Assembly (NCBI GenBank): GCA_025361185.1
Contig: JANYAR010000101.1
Location: 1 to 53,859 of the forward strand
Source: Alphaproteobacteria bacterium
Lineage (GTDB): Bacteria; Pseudomonadota; Alphaproteobacteria; Micropepsales; Micropepsaceae
DNA: 53,859 nt
Direction: 5' to 3'
Made by a program: the position numbers and the translations under genes. Shown here piece after piece: positions 1 to 9,148 of the stretch (the first letter of the stretch is position 1; every line of letters begins with the position of its first letter). The notes below the pieces were generated by a model. It was not told the origin of the DNA. It ran no database searches and saw only the letters and a program-made list of their open reading frames with translations.

Positions 1-153
<153 letters not shown>

Positions 154-154
<1 letters not shown>

Positions 155-1017
155 CAGGCGGGTTTTCCACTGGGCAGGCTGGCAATGTAGCGCCGGCCCG
201 TATCGGCGGGCACGGCCCCCAATTCTATCAGGGACACGATTGCCTTCAGCGCCAAATCAAAGGAGCCGTAGCAATAATGCGCGATCAGGGCGAGATGCTT
301 CCATTGCTCGGCGCTCATATTCGCAGGTCTCGTAAAATCGCGCACATAGACCATGTCGGTTTCCAGAAGCTGCCGGATGCCGCGATTGGGCTGGCCCGCC
401 ACCACCATGGGGGACAGCGGCCAGATCTTGGTGCCGGTGACGCCATGGGGCAAGAAACCCAGATCGCGCAGCGCCAGATCCATGTCTCCGAACGAGGGCT
501 GGTCGCGGTAAAGCGGTACGAAGGATACTTCGGTCTGGATCACGACCGTATCGCGCAACTTGGTGCGGCCATGCGCCAGCACCTCGCGCTCCGCGCCCTG
601 GACATCCATTTTCAGGAAATCCATCTGGGTGACTTCGGCGATATCGTCCAGTCTTTTGGTGGCGACAGGAATTTGCTCTTTCACTGTTCCCCATGTGGGA
701 AACAGATTGAAAAGCGCAAGATGGGCGGGATCGGGAACCAACAGGCTGGTCATGCCCTCCAGTTCACAGACGTGCAGCATGCGCTCCGTCCCGTCGGCCA
801 ACACGTAAGGCAGGTAGCGTTCATGCGGTCCGGCCATCTTCTCCAACTTGGCCAAGGCTTCGGCTTGGGGCTCAAATCCCACCACCTCGCACAGGCCAGC
901 AGCCAGCATGGCCTTGTAAGGCGGATCGCCGTCGATCGGATTGGCGCCGACATCCACGATCGATGTCAGCCGCACCGGCGCTAGAATCTGGGCCAAAATA
1001 TGAGTCTGGGGGTCCAT
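154..1017 (-). CDS. FkbM family SAM-dependent methyltransferase, coupled to uvrA
   Basis: A 287-residue protein with the FkbM pattern: SAM-binding motif VDVGANP at residues 21-27, an acidic post-II segment (GFEP, 47-50) and the diagnostic KMDVQGAE motif at 136-143. FkbM enzymes usually O-methylate sugars or polyketides. About 100 residues follow the core and look helical ([20 protein letters not shown]); a similar tail occurs in the FkbM protein at 32742-33794. The gene overlaps the uvrA start (TGATG), an odd pairing of a glycan-modifying enzyme with DNA repair that suggests insertion ahead of uvrA. The substrate cannot be told from sequence; methylation of a surface sugar is inferred from the rest of the window. 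Confidence 0.85.
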
Positions 1018-1049
1018 GGGCCTCTCATAGCCTTTTCCGCAGCCAACGA

Positions 1050-1064
1050 AAACAAAAAGAGAAC
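1050..1064 (-). promoter_or_regulatory. LexA-like box (imperfect) upstream of FkbM-uvrA
   Basis: On the plus strand this reads AAAC-aaaaaga-GAAC, one mismatch from the alphaproteobacterial SOS operator GAAC-N7-GAAC. Together with flanking bases it matches 20 of 23 positions around the perfect box at 4033-4047 before ssb. It lies 33 bp upstream of the FkbM start, which is coupled to uvrA. LexA control of uvrA is established in other bacteria; here it is inferred from sequence only. Confidence 0.55.
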
Positions 1065-1199
1065 GATCTTATCCCGTCGAGCAATGTTCATTTGCAAAAA
1101 CACCGCGATGGGTACTATTAACGCTGTGCTTGGCCATGGGATTGGTCAACCGGAACAACATTTTACACCGCCGGGTGCGGCGGATTTCAGAGGAAAGAC

Positions 1200-1469
1200 A
1201 TGGCGAATTTTCGGGCGAGTTTCAGGACGGCGATGATTGCAGCGGTTGCGGCGGCGGCGATAGCCGGTACGCAAGCCGTTGCGGCCGATGTTTCCCTGGC
1301 CCCGGGCAAGCCGGCCGGCGTCCGCGAGGCCGCGCGGCATAGCCCAAGCCTTTGGCTGATCGGCGGCGCGGCCGCGGTCGCGGTGGTCGCTGTGGTGGTT
1401 GCCACCCAGACCACCAGCGATGCCGTCTGCGGTTCGGCCTGCGTGGCACCGACAACAACCACAAGCTGA
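1200..1469 (+). CDS. Small secreted or membrane-anchored protein of unknown function
   Basis: An 89-residue protein with an AGAGGA ribosome-binding site just upstream of the ATG. Residues 1-29 look like a Sec signal peptide (RASFRT, an alanine-rich core, then AVA-A near 26-29). A hydrophobic segment follows at about 51-69 (LWLIGGAAAVAVVAVVVA), then a short tail with two cysteines (C77, C81) and a run of threonines. I do not recognise the family. It is divergent from the FkbM-uvrA pair and convergent with the SGNH gene, 13 bp from that gene's stop. The LexA-like repeat at 1050-1064 also lies upstream of it. It could be a small envelope protein; the ORF itself looks real from its RBS and signal peptide. 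Confidence 0.6.
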   Translation: MANFRASFRTAMIAAVAAAAIAGTQAVAADVSLAPGKPAGVREAARHSPSLWLIGGAAAVAVVAVVVATQTTSDAVCGSACVAPTTTTS

Positions 1470-1482
1470 TCCGTCGCACGGT

Positions 1483-2499
1483 TCAGTTCGCGGCCAGGCC
1501 CATCTGCCCCAGCAGCCACAGGCCTGCCGGCGGGCGGAAATGCACCAGGTCGACATAGTCCGCAGCTGATCCATTTTGCAGGGCCTGGCGGGTCAGCGCA
1601 TTGGGCGCCATGAAGTCGAACAGGGCGGCTTTGTTTTCGCAATTCGCGTTGTGCCGCGTCACCGCATCCCGCACGGCTTGCTTGAAGGCATCGAAATCCT
1701 CGCTTTGCCGATAGCGCGCAATGATCGCCATGTTGTCGGGCGGGAAGAACAGAATGAGCCGGGCAGGGGCATGGCACGCCGCCGCCAGCATGGTGGCAAG
1801 TTCACGCGCGGCCCCTTCTCCCATGCGCATGGTCCGCGCCCGGCGGTAGTTGAGATCGCGCTGCATCACGACCGTTGTCATATGGCCATAAGCGTTGAAA
1901 ATATCGGGCCGGTCGGCGGCGCTCTGGCCGGCTTTCAATTGGGCCAACGACCAGATCCCCAGCGCATTCATGCCCAGAGCGCCCCCGCTCAGATAGCGGG
2001 TGGTGAACAGCCAGAGCGCGCGGCGCGGCGTGGGCTTGCCGTCGGGGGTTACCGCCAGTCTTGTTTCATCAAAGCTGGGCAGTGCTTCGCCCGCCCCGCC
2101 ATCGCCGGTGAAAGCATCCAGCGCCACAACGATGTCACGCACGGACGCATGCGCCAGCGCATCCTGCACAAAGCGGCGCGCCTCATAGGGCGTCATGCTC
2201 GAGGCGCCATAGTTGAAGCTGCGTGTCTTCAGCGCAGGGTCGATCAGAGCCGGATCGAACCCATCGCGCACCCGGCTGGAACCGACGAACACCAGCTCTG
2301 GCCGGGTCTGTTCCAGCCAGACAGGCTTCAGCGCGCGTTCGAAACCCGACAGGGTCTGCACGCTTGCGCCGGCGGGATGGTTCAGGATATAGGCGCCGGC
2401 GATGGCGTTGAACGCCGCCAACGCGCCGATGGCCAGCGCCACGGTGCTCAGAAACCAGAAGGCGTAGCCCGTCTTCTCCATCGAAACGCGCTTTTCCAT
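1483..2499 (-). CDS. SGNH/AlgJ-like acyltransferase partner protein
   Basis: Read from the ATG at 2499, which overlaps the stop of the MBOAT gene (TGATG), the protein has 338 residues. It has an N-terminal membrane anchor (about 12-38), a GSS motif at 73-75 in the block-I position of SGNH hydrolases and a D317-x-x-H320 motif near the C terminus (DLVHF), completing a plausible Ser-Asp-His triad. Such proteins (AlgJ/AlgX, DltD, WssF-like) work in the periplasm, transferring acyl groups from a partner MBOAT protein onto a polysaccharide. The adjacent, coupled MBOAT gene supports that role. A longer reading frame upstream lies inside the MBOAT gene and was not used. The acyl acceptor is unknown. 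Confidence 0.75.
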   Translation of the reverse strand: MEKRVSMEKTGYAFWFLSTVALAIGALAAFNAIAGAYILNHPAGASVQTLSGFERALKPVWLEQTRPELVFVGSSRVRDGFDPALIDPALKTRSFNYGASSMTPYEARRFVQDALAHASVRDIVVALDAFTGDGGAGEALPSFDETRLAVTPDGKPTPRRALWLFTTRYLSGGALGMNALGIWSLAQLKAGQSAADRPDIFNAYGHMTTVVMQRDLNYRRARTMRMGEGAARELATMLAAACHAPARLILFFPPDNMAIIARYRQSEDFDAFKQAVRDAVTRHNANCENKAALFDFMAPNALTRQALQNGSAADYVDLVHFRPPAGLWLLGQMGLAAN

Positions 2500-3968
2500 C
2501 AGAACTGAAAGTAGATGAACGGTTTGAGATTGGACAAAGCCAGCACCGCCATGATGCAGAGCAGGCCGTAAGCGGCGGCGTTGAACGGTGTGGGCTGCCA
2601 CGCCCAGCGCTTTGCCGCGGTGACCGGCTGATCGGCATAAGGCGAGGGCAGGGCTGGCCGGTAGCTCCACATCAGCTCCATGGAATTGGGCATCAGCCAG
2701 ACCACGGCAAACAGCAGCAGCAAGGTAGCGGCCGCCAGCGGCGAAAAACTGACAACGGCGCTATGGCCTCCTCCCAAAAGTCCGGCCGCCACATTGCCCG
2801 CCGTGCCAAGGTCGGGCGCGCGGAATACGATCCAGGCGAGCGTGGTGGCGGCGAAGGTCAATGCCACCGAGGCGATGTGCAGGGGTATGCGCGCTGCCGG
2901 CGGCAGGGTCATGTTCCTGGTGGCATGGCGGAAGGCGTGATTGACCGCCAGGTAAAAGCCATGCAGCCCGCCCCACAGCATGAAGGTCCAGTTGGCGCCG
3001 TGCCATAGTCCGCCCAGCAGCATGGTGATGAAAAGATTGAGGTAGCGGCGGGCTTTTCCGCGCCGGTTGCCCCCCAACGGCACATACAGATAGTCGCGCA
3101 GGAAGGCCGACAGGGAAATATGCCAGCGGCGCCAGAATTCGATGATGCTGGCGGATTTGTAAGGCGAGTGGAAATTCACCGGCAGCCTTATCCCCAGCAT
3201 TGCCGATGAGCCCAGCGCCATGTCGGAATAGGCGGAGAAATCGAAATAGATCTGGAAGGCGAAGAACAGCGTGCCCAGCCAACTGTCGGTCGGCCCCAGA
3301 TGGGTGCCGCGGGCGGCGGTGTTGAAGATGGCATCGGCAAAGGGCGCCAGATTGTCGGCGATCAAGGATTTCTTGGCCAGGCCGACGGTGAACAGGGTGA
3401 TGCCGGTGGCGAGATCGTCGTTTGTTCCGCGCAATTGACGGAATTGCGGGATCAAGTCGTTGTGGCGCACGATCGGTCCGGCGATCAGGTGCGGGAAATA
3501 GGCAACAAACAGCGCGTAGTCCAGGAAGGAATAATTGTGCGCCTTGCCGGCGTCGGCATCCACCAGATAGCTGATCTGCTCAAAGGTGAAAAAGCTGATC
3601 GCCAGCGGCAGGAAGAAATGCGGTATGGGCAGGCCCAGCCCCAACAGCCGGTCGGCGGTGCCGACAAACAGCGTGTCGTATTTGAACAGGGCAATCAGGC
3701 CCAGATTGAAGACAAGCCCCGCGATCAGCAGCGCCCTTCGGTCCTGCCGGCGCGCACAGCGTTGTTCTATCTGGTGGCCGATGGCGTAGTTGACGAGCGT
3801 GGAGCCGCACACCAGCAGCAGGAAGTCTGCCCGCCACCAGGCATAAAAGGCGTAGGAGGCCGCCAGCAGAAACGCCCGCCGCCCGGTGGGCGCGGTTTTT
3901 TCCAGCAGCCGGAACCCCAGCACCGCCACGGCCAGAAAGACGAAATAAGGATAGGAATTGAAGGGCAT
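2499..3968 (-). CDS. MBOAT family O-acyltransferase (AlgI/DltB-like)
   Basis: A 489-residue polytopic membrane protein beginning MPFNSYPYFVFL. It carries the MBOAT signature: the WRRWHISLSAFLRDYLYVPLGG block at about 279-300 and the invariant histidine in GGLWHGANWTF (H323), with a second conserved histidine in GGLHGF (H336). MBOAT proteins move an acyl group across the inner membrane for O-acylation of alginate, cellulose, teichoic acid or peptidoglycan. It is followed by the TGATG-coupled SGNH partner. The start lies 65 bp from a perfect LexA-type box (4033-4047) shared with divergent ssb. The specific glycan is unknown; an O-acetylated exopolysaccharide or O-antigen is likely from context. 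Confidence 0.9.
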   Translation of the reverse strand: MPFNSYPYFVFLAVAVLGFRLLEKTAPTGRRAFLLAASYAFYAWWRADFLLLVCGSTLVNYAIGHQIEQRCARRQDRRALLIAGLVFNLGLIALFKYDTLFVGTADRLLGLGLPIPHFFLPLAISFFTFEQISYLVDADAGKAHNYSFLDYALFVAYFPHLIAGPIVRHNDLIPQFRQLRGTNDDLATGITLFTVGLAKKSLIADNLAPFADAIFNTAARGTHLGPTDSWLGTLFFAFQIYFDFSAYSDMALGSSAMLGIRLPVNFHSPYKSASIIEFWRRWHISLSAFLRDYLYVPLGGNRRGKARRYLNLFITMLLGGLWHGANWTFMLWGGLHGFYLAVNHAFRHATRNMTLPPAARIPLHIASVALTFAATTLAWIVFRAPDLGTAGNVAAGLLGGGHSAVVSFSPLAAATLLLLFAVVWLMPNSMELMWSYRPALPSPYADQPVTAAKRWAWQPTPFNAAAYGLLCIMAVLALSNLKPFIYFQF

Positions 3969-4029
3969 GAACCCCGTCCGCCTCGCGCCGCGTCCGTGGC
4001 CTTATCGGGGAAAAGGGGGCATAAGGCTA

Positions 4030-4058
4030 TTGGAACAAAAAGAGAACAATGTTATGGG
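4030..4058 (+). promoter_or_regulatory. Putative ssb promoter
   Basis: TTGGAA (4030-4035), a 17-bp spacer and TATGGG (4053-4058) form a plausible sigma-70-type promoter for ssb, with the LexA-type repeat lying between the two hexamers. The -10 matches only moderately. Confidence 0.4.
4033..4047 (+). promoter_or_regulatory. LexA (SOS) box, GAAC-N7-GAAC
   Basis: A perfect GAAC-aaaaaga-GAAC direct repeat, the form of LexA operator established in Alphaproteobacteria. It lies 84 bp upstream of the ssb start and 65 bp upstream of the divergent MBOAT gene. It overlaps the putative ssb promoter, as expected of a repressor site. Confidence 0.7.
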
Positions 4059-4131
4059 GGATAAAAGGCGTGACTGATGGCGCGGGCAGGGGCCCCTCGT
4101 CTAACGTCGCGGCCGGGTAATGGAGAAGATC

Positions 4132-4581
4132 ATGGCCGGTAGCGTCAACAAGGTGATTTTGGTCGGCAATCTGGGCAAGGATCCGGAAGTGCGCCGCATG
4201 ACGTCGGGTGATCCGGTGGTCAATCTGTCCATCGCCACGTCCGAAAGCTGGCGCGACAAGGCCAGCGGCGAAAAGAAGGAAAAGACCGAGTGGCACCGGG
4301 TGGTGATCTTCAACAAGAATCTGGCCGATGTCGCGGAGAAGTATCTGAAGAAAGGCGCCAAGGTTTATGTCGAGGGCCAGCTGCAGACCCGCAAATGGAC
4401 CGACAAGGACGGCGCGGAGAAATACTCCACCGAGGTGGTGCTGCAGAATTTCCGCGGCGAACTGACCATGCTGGACGGCCGCAATGGCGGCGGTGAAGGC
4501 GGCGGTGGTGGCGCGCGTGGTGCGGGTGAGGCTCCGGCCAGCTTCCAGCGCGACGAGATGGATGACGAGATTCCCTTCTAG
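4132..4581 (+). CDS. ssb: Single-stranded DNA-binding protein
   Basis: A 149-residue protein with an N-terminal OB fold (about 1-110; [20 protein letters not shown]), a glycine-rich linker and the acidic tip DEMDDEIPF, which docks SSB partner proteins. An in-frame ATG lies 12 bases upstream, but GGAG at 4122-4125 sits at the right distance for the ATG at 4132, so the shorter start is preferred. SSB coats single-stranded DNA in replication, repair and recombination. A LexA-type box lies upstream. The last 20 bases overlap the start of the protease gene. Confidence 0.96.
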   Translation: MAGSVNKVILVGNLGKDPEVRRMTSGDPVVNLSIATSESWRDKASGEKKEKTEWHRVVIFNKNLADVAEKYLKKGAKVYVEGQLQTRKWTDKDGAEKYSTEVVLQNFRGELTMLDGRNGGGEGGGGGARGAGEAPASFQRDEMDDEIPF

Positions 4582-5170
4582 TCTCGGGCTAGTCCTTCTC
4601 CTTTTGCCGATCCTTGCCGGGTGTGCCACCTCGTCGGGGGCGCCTGCCATCGCGATTGCCGAGCCCGATATCGCGAGCGCCTATCTGCCGCTGCATGGCC
4701 GGGTTCATCTGGGCCTGGACAGCGCCAATGGCGCGGCGATGGTGATCGCGCCCGGCATTGCCGTGACCAACGCGCACAATGCCAATCTGCTGGACCCAAA
4801 GAGCGTGATGGGAACCCGGCAGGATTACGATCTTCTGTTTTTTCGAACCGCCAGGACCGCCATGCCGCAAACCGCGGCGCCCGTGATCGGCCGTGGCGTC
4901 ACCGCCTATGGTCAGGGTGGCGATGGCAAACTGCGTGTCGCCCATGGCGTCGTGCAAGAGATCAAGATGTGCGCCGGCTGCACGGCGCCGGCCTATTTTG
5001 TCTTTGCCGGAAATGCCGGTCCGGGCTTTTCCGGCGGCCCTGTTTTGGATGATGCGGGGCATCTGATCGGCATCACATTCGGCTACAAGGATGAGGGGCG
5101 AAGGCGGCTGATCTATGGCTATGAGATGAGTCGCGTACGGGCCGAATTGGCCGCGCTTTCAAAACGCTGA
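4562..5170 (+). CDS. Trypsin-like serine peptidase, predicted lipoprotein
   Basis: From the ATG at 4562, in a different frame inside the end of ssb, the protein has 202 residues. It opens with a lipoprotein signal ([21 protein letters not shown], lipobox LAGC with C21). The chymotrypsin-fold triad is visible: H72 in TNAHN, D90 in DYDLLFF and S157 in PGFSGGP. The CAGC pair at 137-140 may form a disulfide. It is probably a lipid-anchored periplasmic protease. A longer upstream frame inside ssb has no signal peptide and was rejected. The 20-bp overlap with ssb suggests coupled expression, but no functional link is evident. Confidence 0.75.
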   Translation: MTRFPSSLGLVLLLLPILAGCATSSGAPAIAIAEPDIASAYLPLHGRVHLGLDSANGAAMVIAPGIAVTNAHNANLLDPKSVMGTRQDYDLLFFRTARTAMPQTAAPVIGRGVTAYGQGGDGKLRVAHGVVQEIKMCAGCTAPAYFVFAGNAGPGFSGGPVLDDAGHLIGITFGYKDEGRRRLIYGYEMSRVRAELAALSKR

Positions 5171-5302
5171 ATTCTCAAGCTTGGACAAGTACTTGCCGGG
5201 GGTTAATTTGCTGGTTTCGCGCCCCGTGAAATGCTAGGAATCGCCTCCCTTTTCCACGCGCCTCACCAGCGCTTCGTAAGGCCGTCCTTTTGAGCGCCAT
5301 TG

Positions 5303-8038
5303 ATGAGTGAAAGTCCTGAAACCTTGAATCCTCCGGACGGCGGCAATCCCACCCAGTCCATCGCGGTCGAAGACGAACTGAAACGTTCTTATCTCGACTA
5401 TGCGATGAGCGTGATTGTGCAGCGGGCGTTGCCCGATGCGCGCGACGGTCTCAAGCCGGTGCATCGCCGTATTCTCTTTTCGATGCATGAAAACGGCTAC
5501 GACTGGAACAAGGCCTATCGTAAATCCGCCCGCGTGGTCGGCGATGTCATCGGCAAATATCACCCGCATGGCGACCAGTCGATCTATGACGCATTGGTGC
5601 GCATGGCGCAGGATTTTTCCATGCGCGCGCCGCTGATCGACGGCCAGGGCAATTTCGGCTCGGTGGACGGCGATCCGCCCGCCGCGATGCGCTACACCGA
5701 GGTGCGCCGCGCCAAGATCGCGCACGCCCTGACCGAGGATATCGACAAGGAAACCGTTGAATTCCGCGACAATTACGACGGCACCGAAAGGGAGCCGGTG
5801 GTTCTGCCGTCGCGTTTCCCCAACCTGCTGGTCAATGGCTCGTCGGGCATCGCGGTCGGCATGGCCACCAACATCCCGCCCCACAATCTGGGCGAAGTGA
5901 TCGATGCAGCCCTCGCCTATATCGAAGATCCCTCCATCAATCTGGAAGCCCTGACCGAGATCGTGCCGGGCCCGGACTTTCCCACCGGTGCCTTGCTGAT
6001 CGGAAAGCAGAATGCCCGCGCCGCGCTGGCGCGCGGGCGCGGCTCGATCCTGATGCGGGCACGCTGCACGGTGGAAGAAATCCGCAAGGACCGCGAAGCC
6101 ATTATCGTCACCGAACTGCCTTATCAGGTGAACAAGGCGGTGCTGACCGAACGCATTGCCGAGCTGGTGCGCGACAAGCGTGTCGAGGGCATTTCGGACA
6201 TCCGCGACGAAAGCGACCGTTCCGGCATGCGGCTGGTGATCGAGCTCAAGCGCGATGCCTCCAGCGAAGTGGTGCTGAACCAGCTCTATCGTTTCTCGAA
6301 CCTGCAGCAGAGCTTCGGCGTCAACATGCTGGCGCTGAATGACGGCCGTCCGGTTCAGATGAACCTGAAGGAGCTGCTGGCGGCCTTTGTCGGGTTCCGC
6401 GAGGAAGTCGTCACCCGCCGCACAAAGTTCGACCTCTCCAAGGCACGCGACCGCGGCCATATTTTGGTGGGCCTGGCCGTCGCCGTCGCCAATATCGACG
6501 AGGTCATCAAGTTGATCCGCGCCGCCGCCGACGCGTCGGCGGCGCGCGAGCAGTTGATGGCCCGGTCCTGGCCGGCCAAGGATGTCGGGCCCCTGGTCGC
6601 ACTGATCGCCGACCCGCGCCACAAGGTCGATGGTGACAACACCATCCGCCTGTCGGAAGAGCAGGCCAAGGCGATCCTGGACCTGCGCCTGCAGCGCCTG
6701 ACCGCATTGGGGCGCGACGAAATCAATGACGAAGCCCAGAAGTTGGGGCTGGCGATTGCCGACTATCTCGACATCCTGTCGTCGCGCGGGCGGGTACTGA
6801 CCATCATCAAGGACGAACTCGCCGCTATCCGCGCCGAATTCGCCACTCCGCGCAAGACCGAACTGATCGATGCCGAAATCGAGATGGAAGACGAAGCGCT
6901 GATCGAGCGCGAGGACGTCGCCGTCACCGTCACGCACAATGGTTATATCAAGCGCACGCCTTTGGCCGAATACCGGGTGCAGGGGCGCGGCGGCAAGGGC
7001 CGTTCGGGCATGGCGACACGGGACGAGGATTTCGTCACCAGCCTGTTTGCGGCCTCCACCCATGCCTGGCTGCTGTTTTTCTCGTCCACCGGCATGGCCT
7101 ACAAGCTCAAGGTCTGGCGGCTGCCCGAGGCGCGCATCGCCGGCAAGGGCAAGGCGATGGTCAATCTGCTACCGCTGGCGCAAGGCGAGCGCATCACCAC
7201 CATCCTGGCCCTGCCGGAAGACGAATCGGAATGGGACAAGCTGAATGTGGTGTTCGCCACCACGTCGGGCGACGTGCGGCGCAACCAGCTTTCGGACTTC
7301 GCCCAGGTCAACAAGAACGGCAAGATCGCCATGAAGCTGGCCGAAAGCGACGGTATCGTGGGCGTTGCCACCTGCACCGACGCCGATGATTTTCTTTTGA
7401 CCACGCGGGGCGGCAAGGCGATCCGTTTCTCGGTCGGCGACGTCCGTGTCTTCAAGGGGCGTGATTCCACGGGCGTGCGCGGCATCAAGCTGGCCAGATT
7501 TGGAGAAGAGGGGGGCGACGAGGTCGTCAGCCTGTCCTTGCTTTATCATTCCGAAGCCACGTCGGCGGAAGCCCGCGCCTATCTGAAACAGGCCAGCGCC
7601 GCGCGCCGTGCCGAAAGCGGCGAAGCCGAGGCGCCGGTCGAGGTTGAGGAGGACGTTGAGGAAGGCGTCGAGGAAGCGACCCTGACACCCGAGCGTTACG
7701 CGGCGCTCGGCGCGCGCGAGCAGTTCGTGCTTACCGTGTCGCAAAACGGCTTTGGAAAGCGCAGTTCGTCTTACGAATACCGGGTAACGGGGCGCGGCGG
7801 GTCCGGCATCGTCGCCATCGGCATGGGCAAGAAGAACAGCGCGGTGATCGCGTCTTTCCCGGCCGAGGAAAGTGACGATCTGATGCTGATCTCCGACGCC
7901 GGCCAGACCATCCGGGTTCCGGTTTCGGGCATTTCCATCCAGGGCCGCTCCGCCCAAGGCGTCACCGTCTTTCGGGTGGATGAAGGCGAAAAGGTCGTTT
8001 CGGTGGAACGCATCGCCGATGCCGGCGGCGGCGAATGA
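5303..8038 (+). CDS. gyrA: DNA gyrase subunit A
   Basis: A 911-residue GyrA from the ATG at 5303 (a TTG directly before it is a less likely start). The catalytic tyrosine is Y131 in AAMRYTE. The C-terminal beta-pinwheel carries a GyrA-box-like [11 protein letters not shown] near residue 560, and an acidic insert ([12 protein letters not shown]) lies near 780. The quinolone region reads [12 protein letters not shown]: glutamine occupies the position of E. coli Ser83 and serine that of Ala84. Gyrase introduces negative supercoils with GyrB. The stop overlaps the coaD start (ATGA). The gyrA-coaD-cyclophilin order is typical of Alphaproteobacteria. Confidence 0.97.
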   Translation: MSESPETLNPPDGGNPTQSIAVEDELKRSYLDYAMSVIVQRALPDARDGLKPVHRRILFSMHENGYDWNKAYRKSARVVGDVIGKYHPHGDQSIYDALVRMAQDFSMRAPLIDGQGNFGSVDGDPPAAMRYTEVRRAKIAHALTEDIDKETVEFRDNYDGTEREPVVLPSRFPNLLVNGSSGIAVGMATNIPPHNLGEVIDAALAYIEDPSINLEALTEIVPGPDFPTGALLIGKQNARAALARGRGSILMRARCTVEEIRKDREAIIVTELPYQVNKAVLTERIAELVRDKRVEGISDIRDESDRSGMRLVIELKRDASSEVVLNQLYRFSNLQQSFGVNMLALNDGRPVQMNLKELLAAFVGFREEVVTRRTKFDLSKARDRGHILVGLAVAVANIDEVIKLIRAAADASAAREQLMARSWPAKDVGPLVALIADPRHKVDGDNTIRLSEEQAKAILDLRLQRLTALGRDEINDEAQKLGLAIADYLDILSSRGRVLTIIKDELAAIRAEFATPRKTELIDAEIEMEDEALIEREDVAVTVTHNGYIKRTPLAEYRVQGRGGKGRSGMATRDEDFVTSLFAASTHAWLLFFSSTGMAYKLKVWRLPEARIAGKGKAMVNLLPLAQGERITTILALPEDESEWDKLNVVFATTSGDVRRNQLSDFAQVNKNGKIAMKLAESDGIVGVATCTDADDFLLTTRGGKAIRFSVGDVRVFKGRDSTGVRGIKLARFGEEGGDEVVSLSLLYHSEATSAEARAYLKQASAARRAESGEAEAPVEVEEDVEEGVEEATLTPERYAALGAREQFVLTVSQNGFGKRSSSYEYRVTGRGGSGIVAIGMGKKNSAVIASFPAEESDDLMLISDAGQTIRVPVSGISIQGRSAQGVTVFRVDEGEKVVSVERIADAGGGE

Positions 8039-8565
8039 GCGGCCCCTCTTCGAAAAAAAAGCAGCTCACCGGACTTTATCCCGGCACCTTCGATCCGGTG
8101 ACCCTGGGACATTTGGATATCATCAAGCGCGCCGTGAAGCTGGTGGATCATCTGGTGATCGGGGTGGCAACCAATGCCCCGAAAAACCCGGTTTTCACGC
8201 TCGAAGAGCGGGCGGCGATGGTGAAGCTCGAAGCCGAAAAGCTGGCGGCCGGCCATGCCACCATCGCAGTCGTCTCCTTTGACACTTTGCTGGTCAAGTT
8301 CGCCGCCCAGGTCGGTGCGTCTGTGATCATTCGCGGCCTGCGTGCCGTGTCGGACTTTGAGTATGAGTTCCAGATGGTGGCGATGAACCAGCGCCTGAAT
8401 ACCGAGATCGAAACCGTTTTCCTGATGGCCGATCCCCGCCACCAGGCGATCTCCTCCCGCCTGGTCAAGGAAATCGCGTTGCTGGGCGGCGACATCTCGC
8501 CCTTCACCACCGCTGCCGTCGCGCAAGCTCTCACCACACGCTGCAAGGAAAGACATAATGGCTGA
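8035..8565 (+). CDS. coaD: Phosphopantetheine adenylyltransferase
   Basis: A 176-residue nucleotidyltransferase with the CoaD signature [18 protein letters not shown] near the N terminus, containing the T/HxGH nucleotide-binding motif, and [17 protein letters not shown] in the middle. It makes dephospho-CoA from 4'-phosphopantetheine and ATP, the penultimate CoA step. Its C-terminal region has the expected [10 protein letters not shown] motif. It starts by ATGA overlap with gyrA and its end overlaps the cyclophilin gene by 8 bp, so the three genes form an operon. Confidence 0.95.
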   Translation: MSGPSSKKKQLTGLYPGTFDPVTLGHLDIIKRAVKLVDHLVIGVATNAPKNPVFTLEERAAMVKLEAEKLAAGHATIAVVSFDTLLVKFAAQVGASVIIRGLRAVSDFEYEFQMVAMNQRLNTEIETVFLMADPRHQAISSRLVKEIALLGGDISPFTTAAVAQALTTRCKERHNG

Positions 8566-9028
8566 ATATCTCATTCTCGACCTCAAGGATGGGCCGGTGA
8601 AGATCAAGTTGCGTTCCGACTTGGCGCCTGGCCATGTCGAGCGTGTCAAGGCGCTGACCGGGGAGGGCTTTTACGATGGTGTGGTCTTTCACCGCGTCAT
8701 TCCCGGCTTCATGGCCCAGACCGGCGATCCCACCGGCACCGGCAGCGGCGGTTCGGACCTGCCCGACCTCAAGGCGGAATTCTCAAACGAGAAGCACACG
8801 CGCGGAACGGTGTCGGCGGCGCGGTCCGGCAATCCCAACAGCGCCAACAGCCAATTCTATATCTGCTTCGATCATGCGCCCTGGCTCGACCGGCAATATT
8901 CGGTCTGGGGAGAAGTGGTCGAAGGCATGGACAATGTCGACAAGATCAAAAAGGGCGGCGAACACAATAACGGCACCATCAGCGGCGCCCCTGACAAGAT
9001 ACTCAAGGCCCGTATCGAAATCGACTAG
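8558..9028 (+). CDS. Cyclophilin-type peptidyl-prolyl cis-trans isomerase
   Basis: A 156-residue single-domain cyclophilin without a signal peptide, so cytoplasmic. The core motif FHRVIPGFMAQTGDP and the later NSQFYICFDHAPWLD are characteristic. It speeds proline isomerisation during folding. It overlaps coaD by 8 bp and has the RBS AAGGAAAG inside coaD. Many Alphaproteobacteria have one or two ppi genes here before queA; only one is present. Confidence 0.93.
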   Translation: MAEYLILDLKDGPVKIKLRSDLAPGHVERVKALTGEGFYDGVVFHRVIPGFMAQTGDPTGTGSGGSDLPDLKAEFSNEKHTRGTVSAARSGNPNSANSQFYICFDHAPWLDRQYSVWGEVVEGMDNVDKIKKGGEHNNGTISGAPDKILKARIEID

Positions 9029-9148
9029 CGATACCTTGACCCAGGCATTTGGCTGACGGCCAAGCGCGTTGGAATGCGCAACAATTGGTGAGTGGCGCGG
9101 TCGCGAACACCCATCCTAGAACCGCGCCATAGCCTGGCAGGAGCATTC

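Noticed and set aside
5208-5236. A promoter for gyrA (TTGCTG, 17 bp, ATGCTA)
   Set aside because: The -10 hexamer is a poor match and no other element supports it, so it is not listed as a feature.
5234-7063. A long minus-strand ORF (609 codons) across gyrA
   Set aside because: It is a shadow frame of gyrA with typical GC-rich antisense composition (many H, Q, R, D) and no recognisable domain.
9029-9148. A terminator hairpin after the cyclophilin gene (TTGGC...GCCAA near 9050)
   Set aside because: The stem has only five pairs and no T-run follows.
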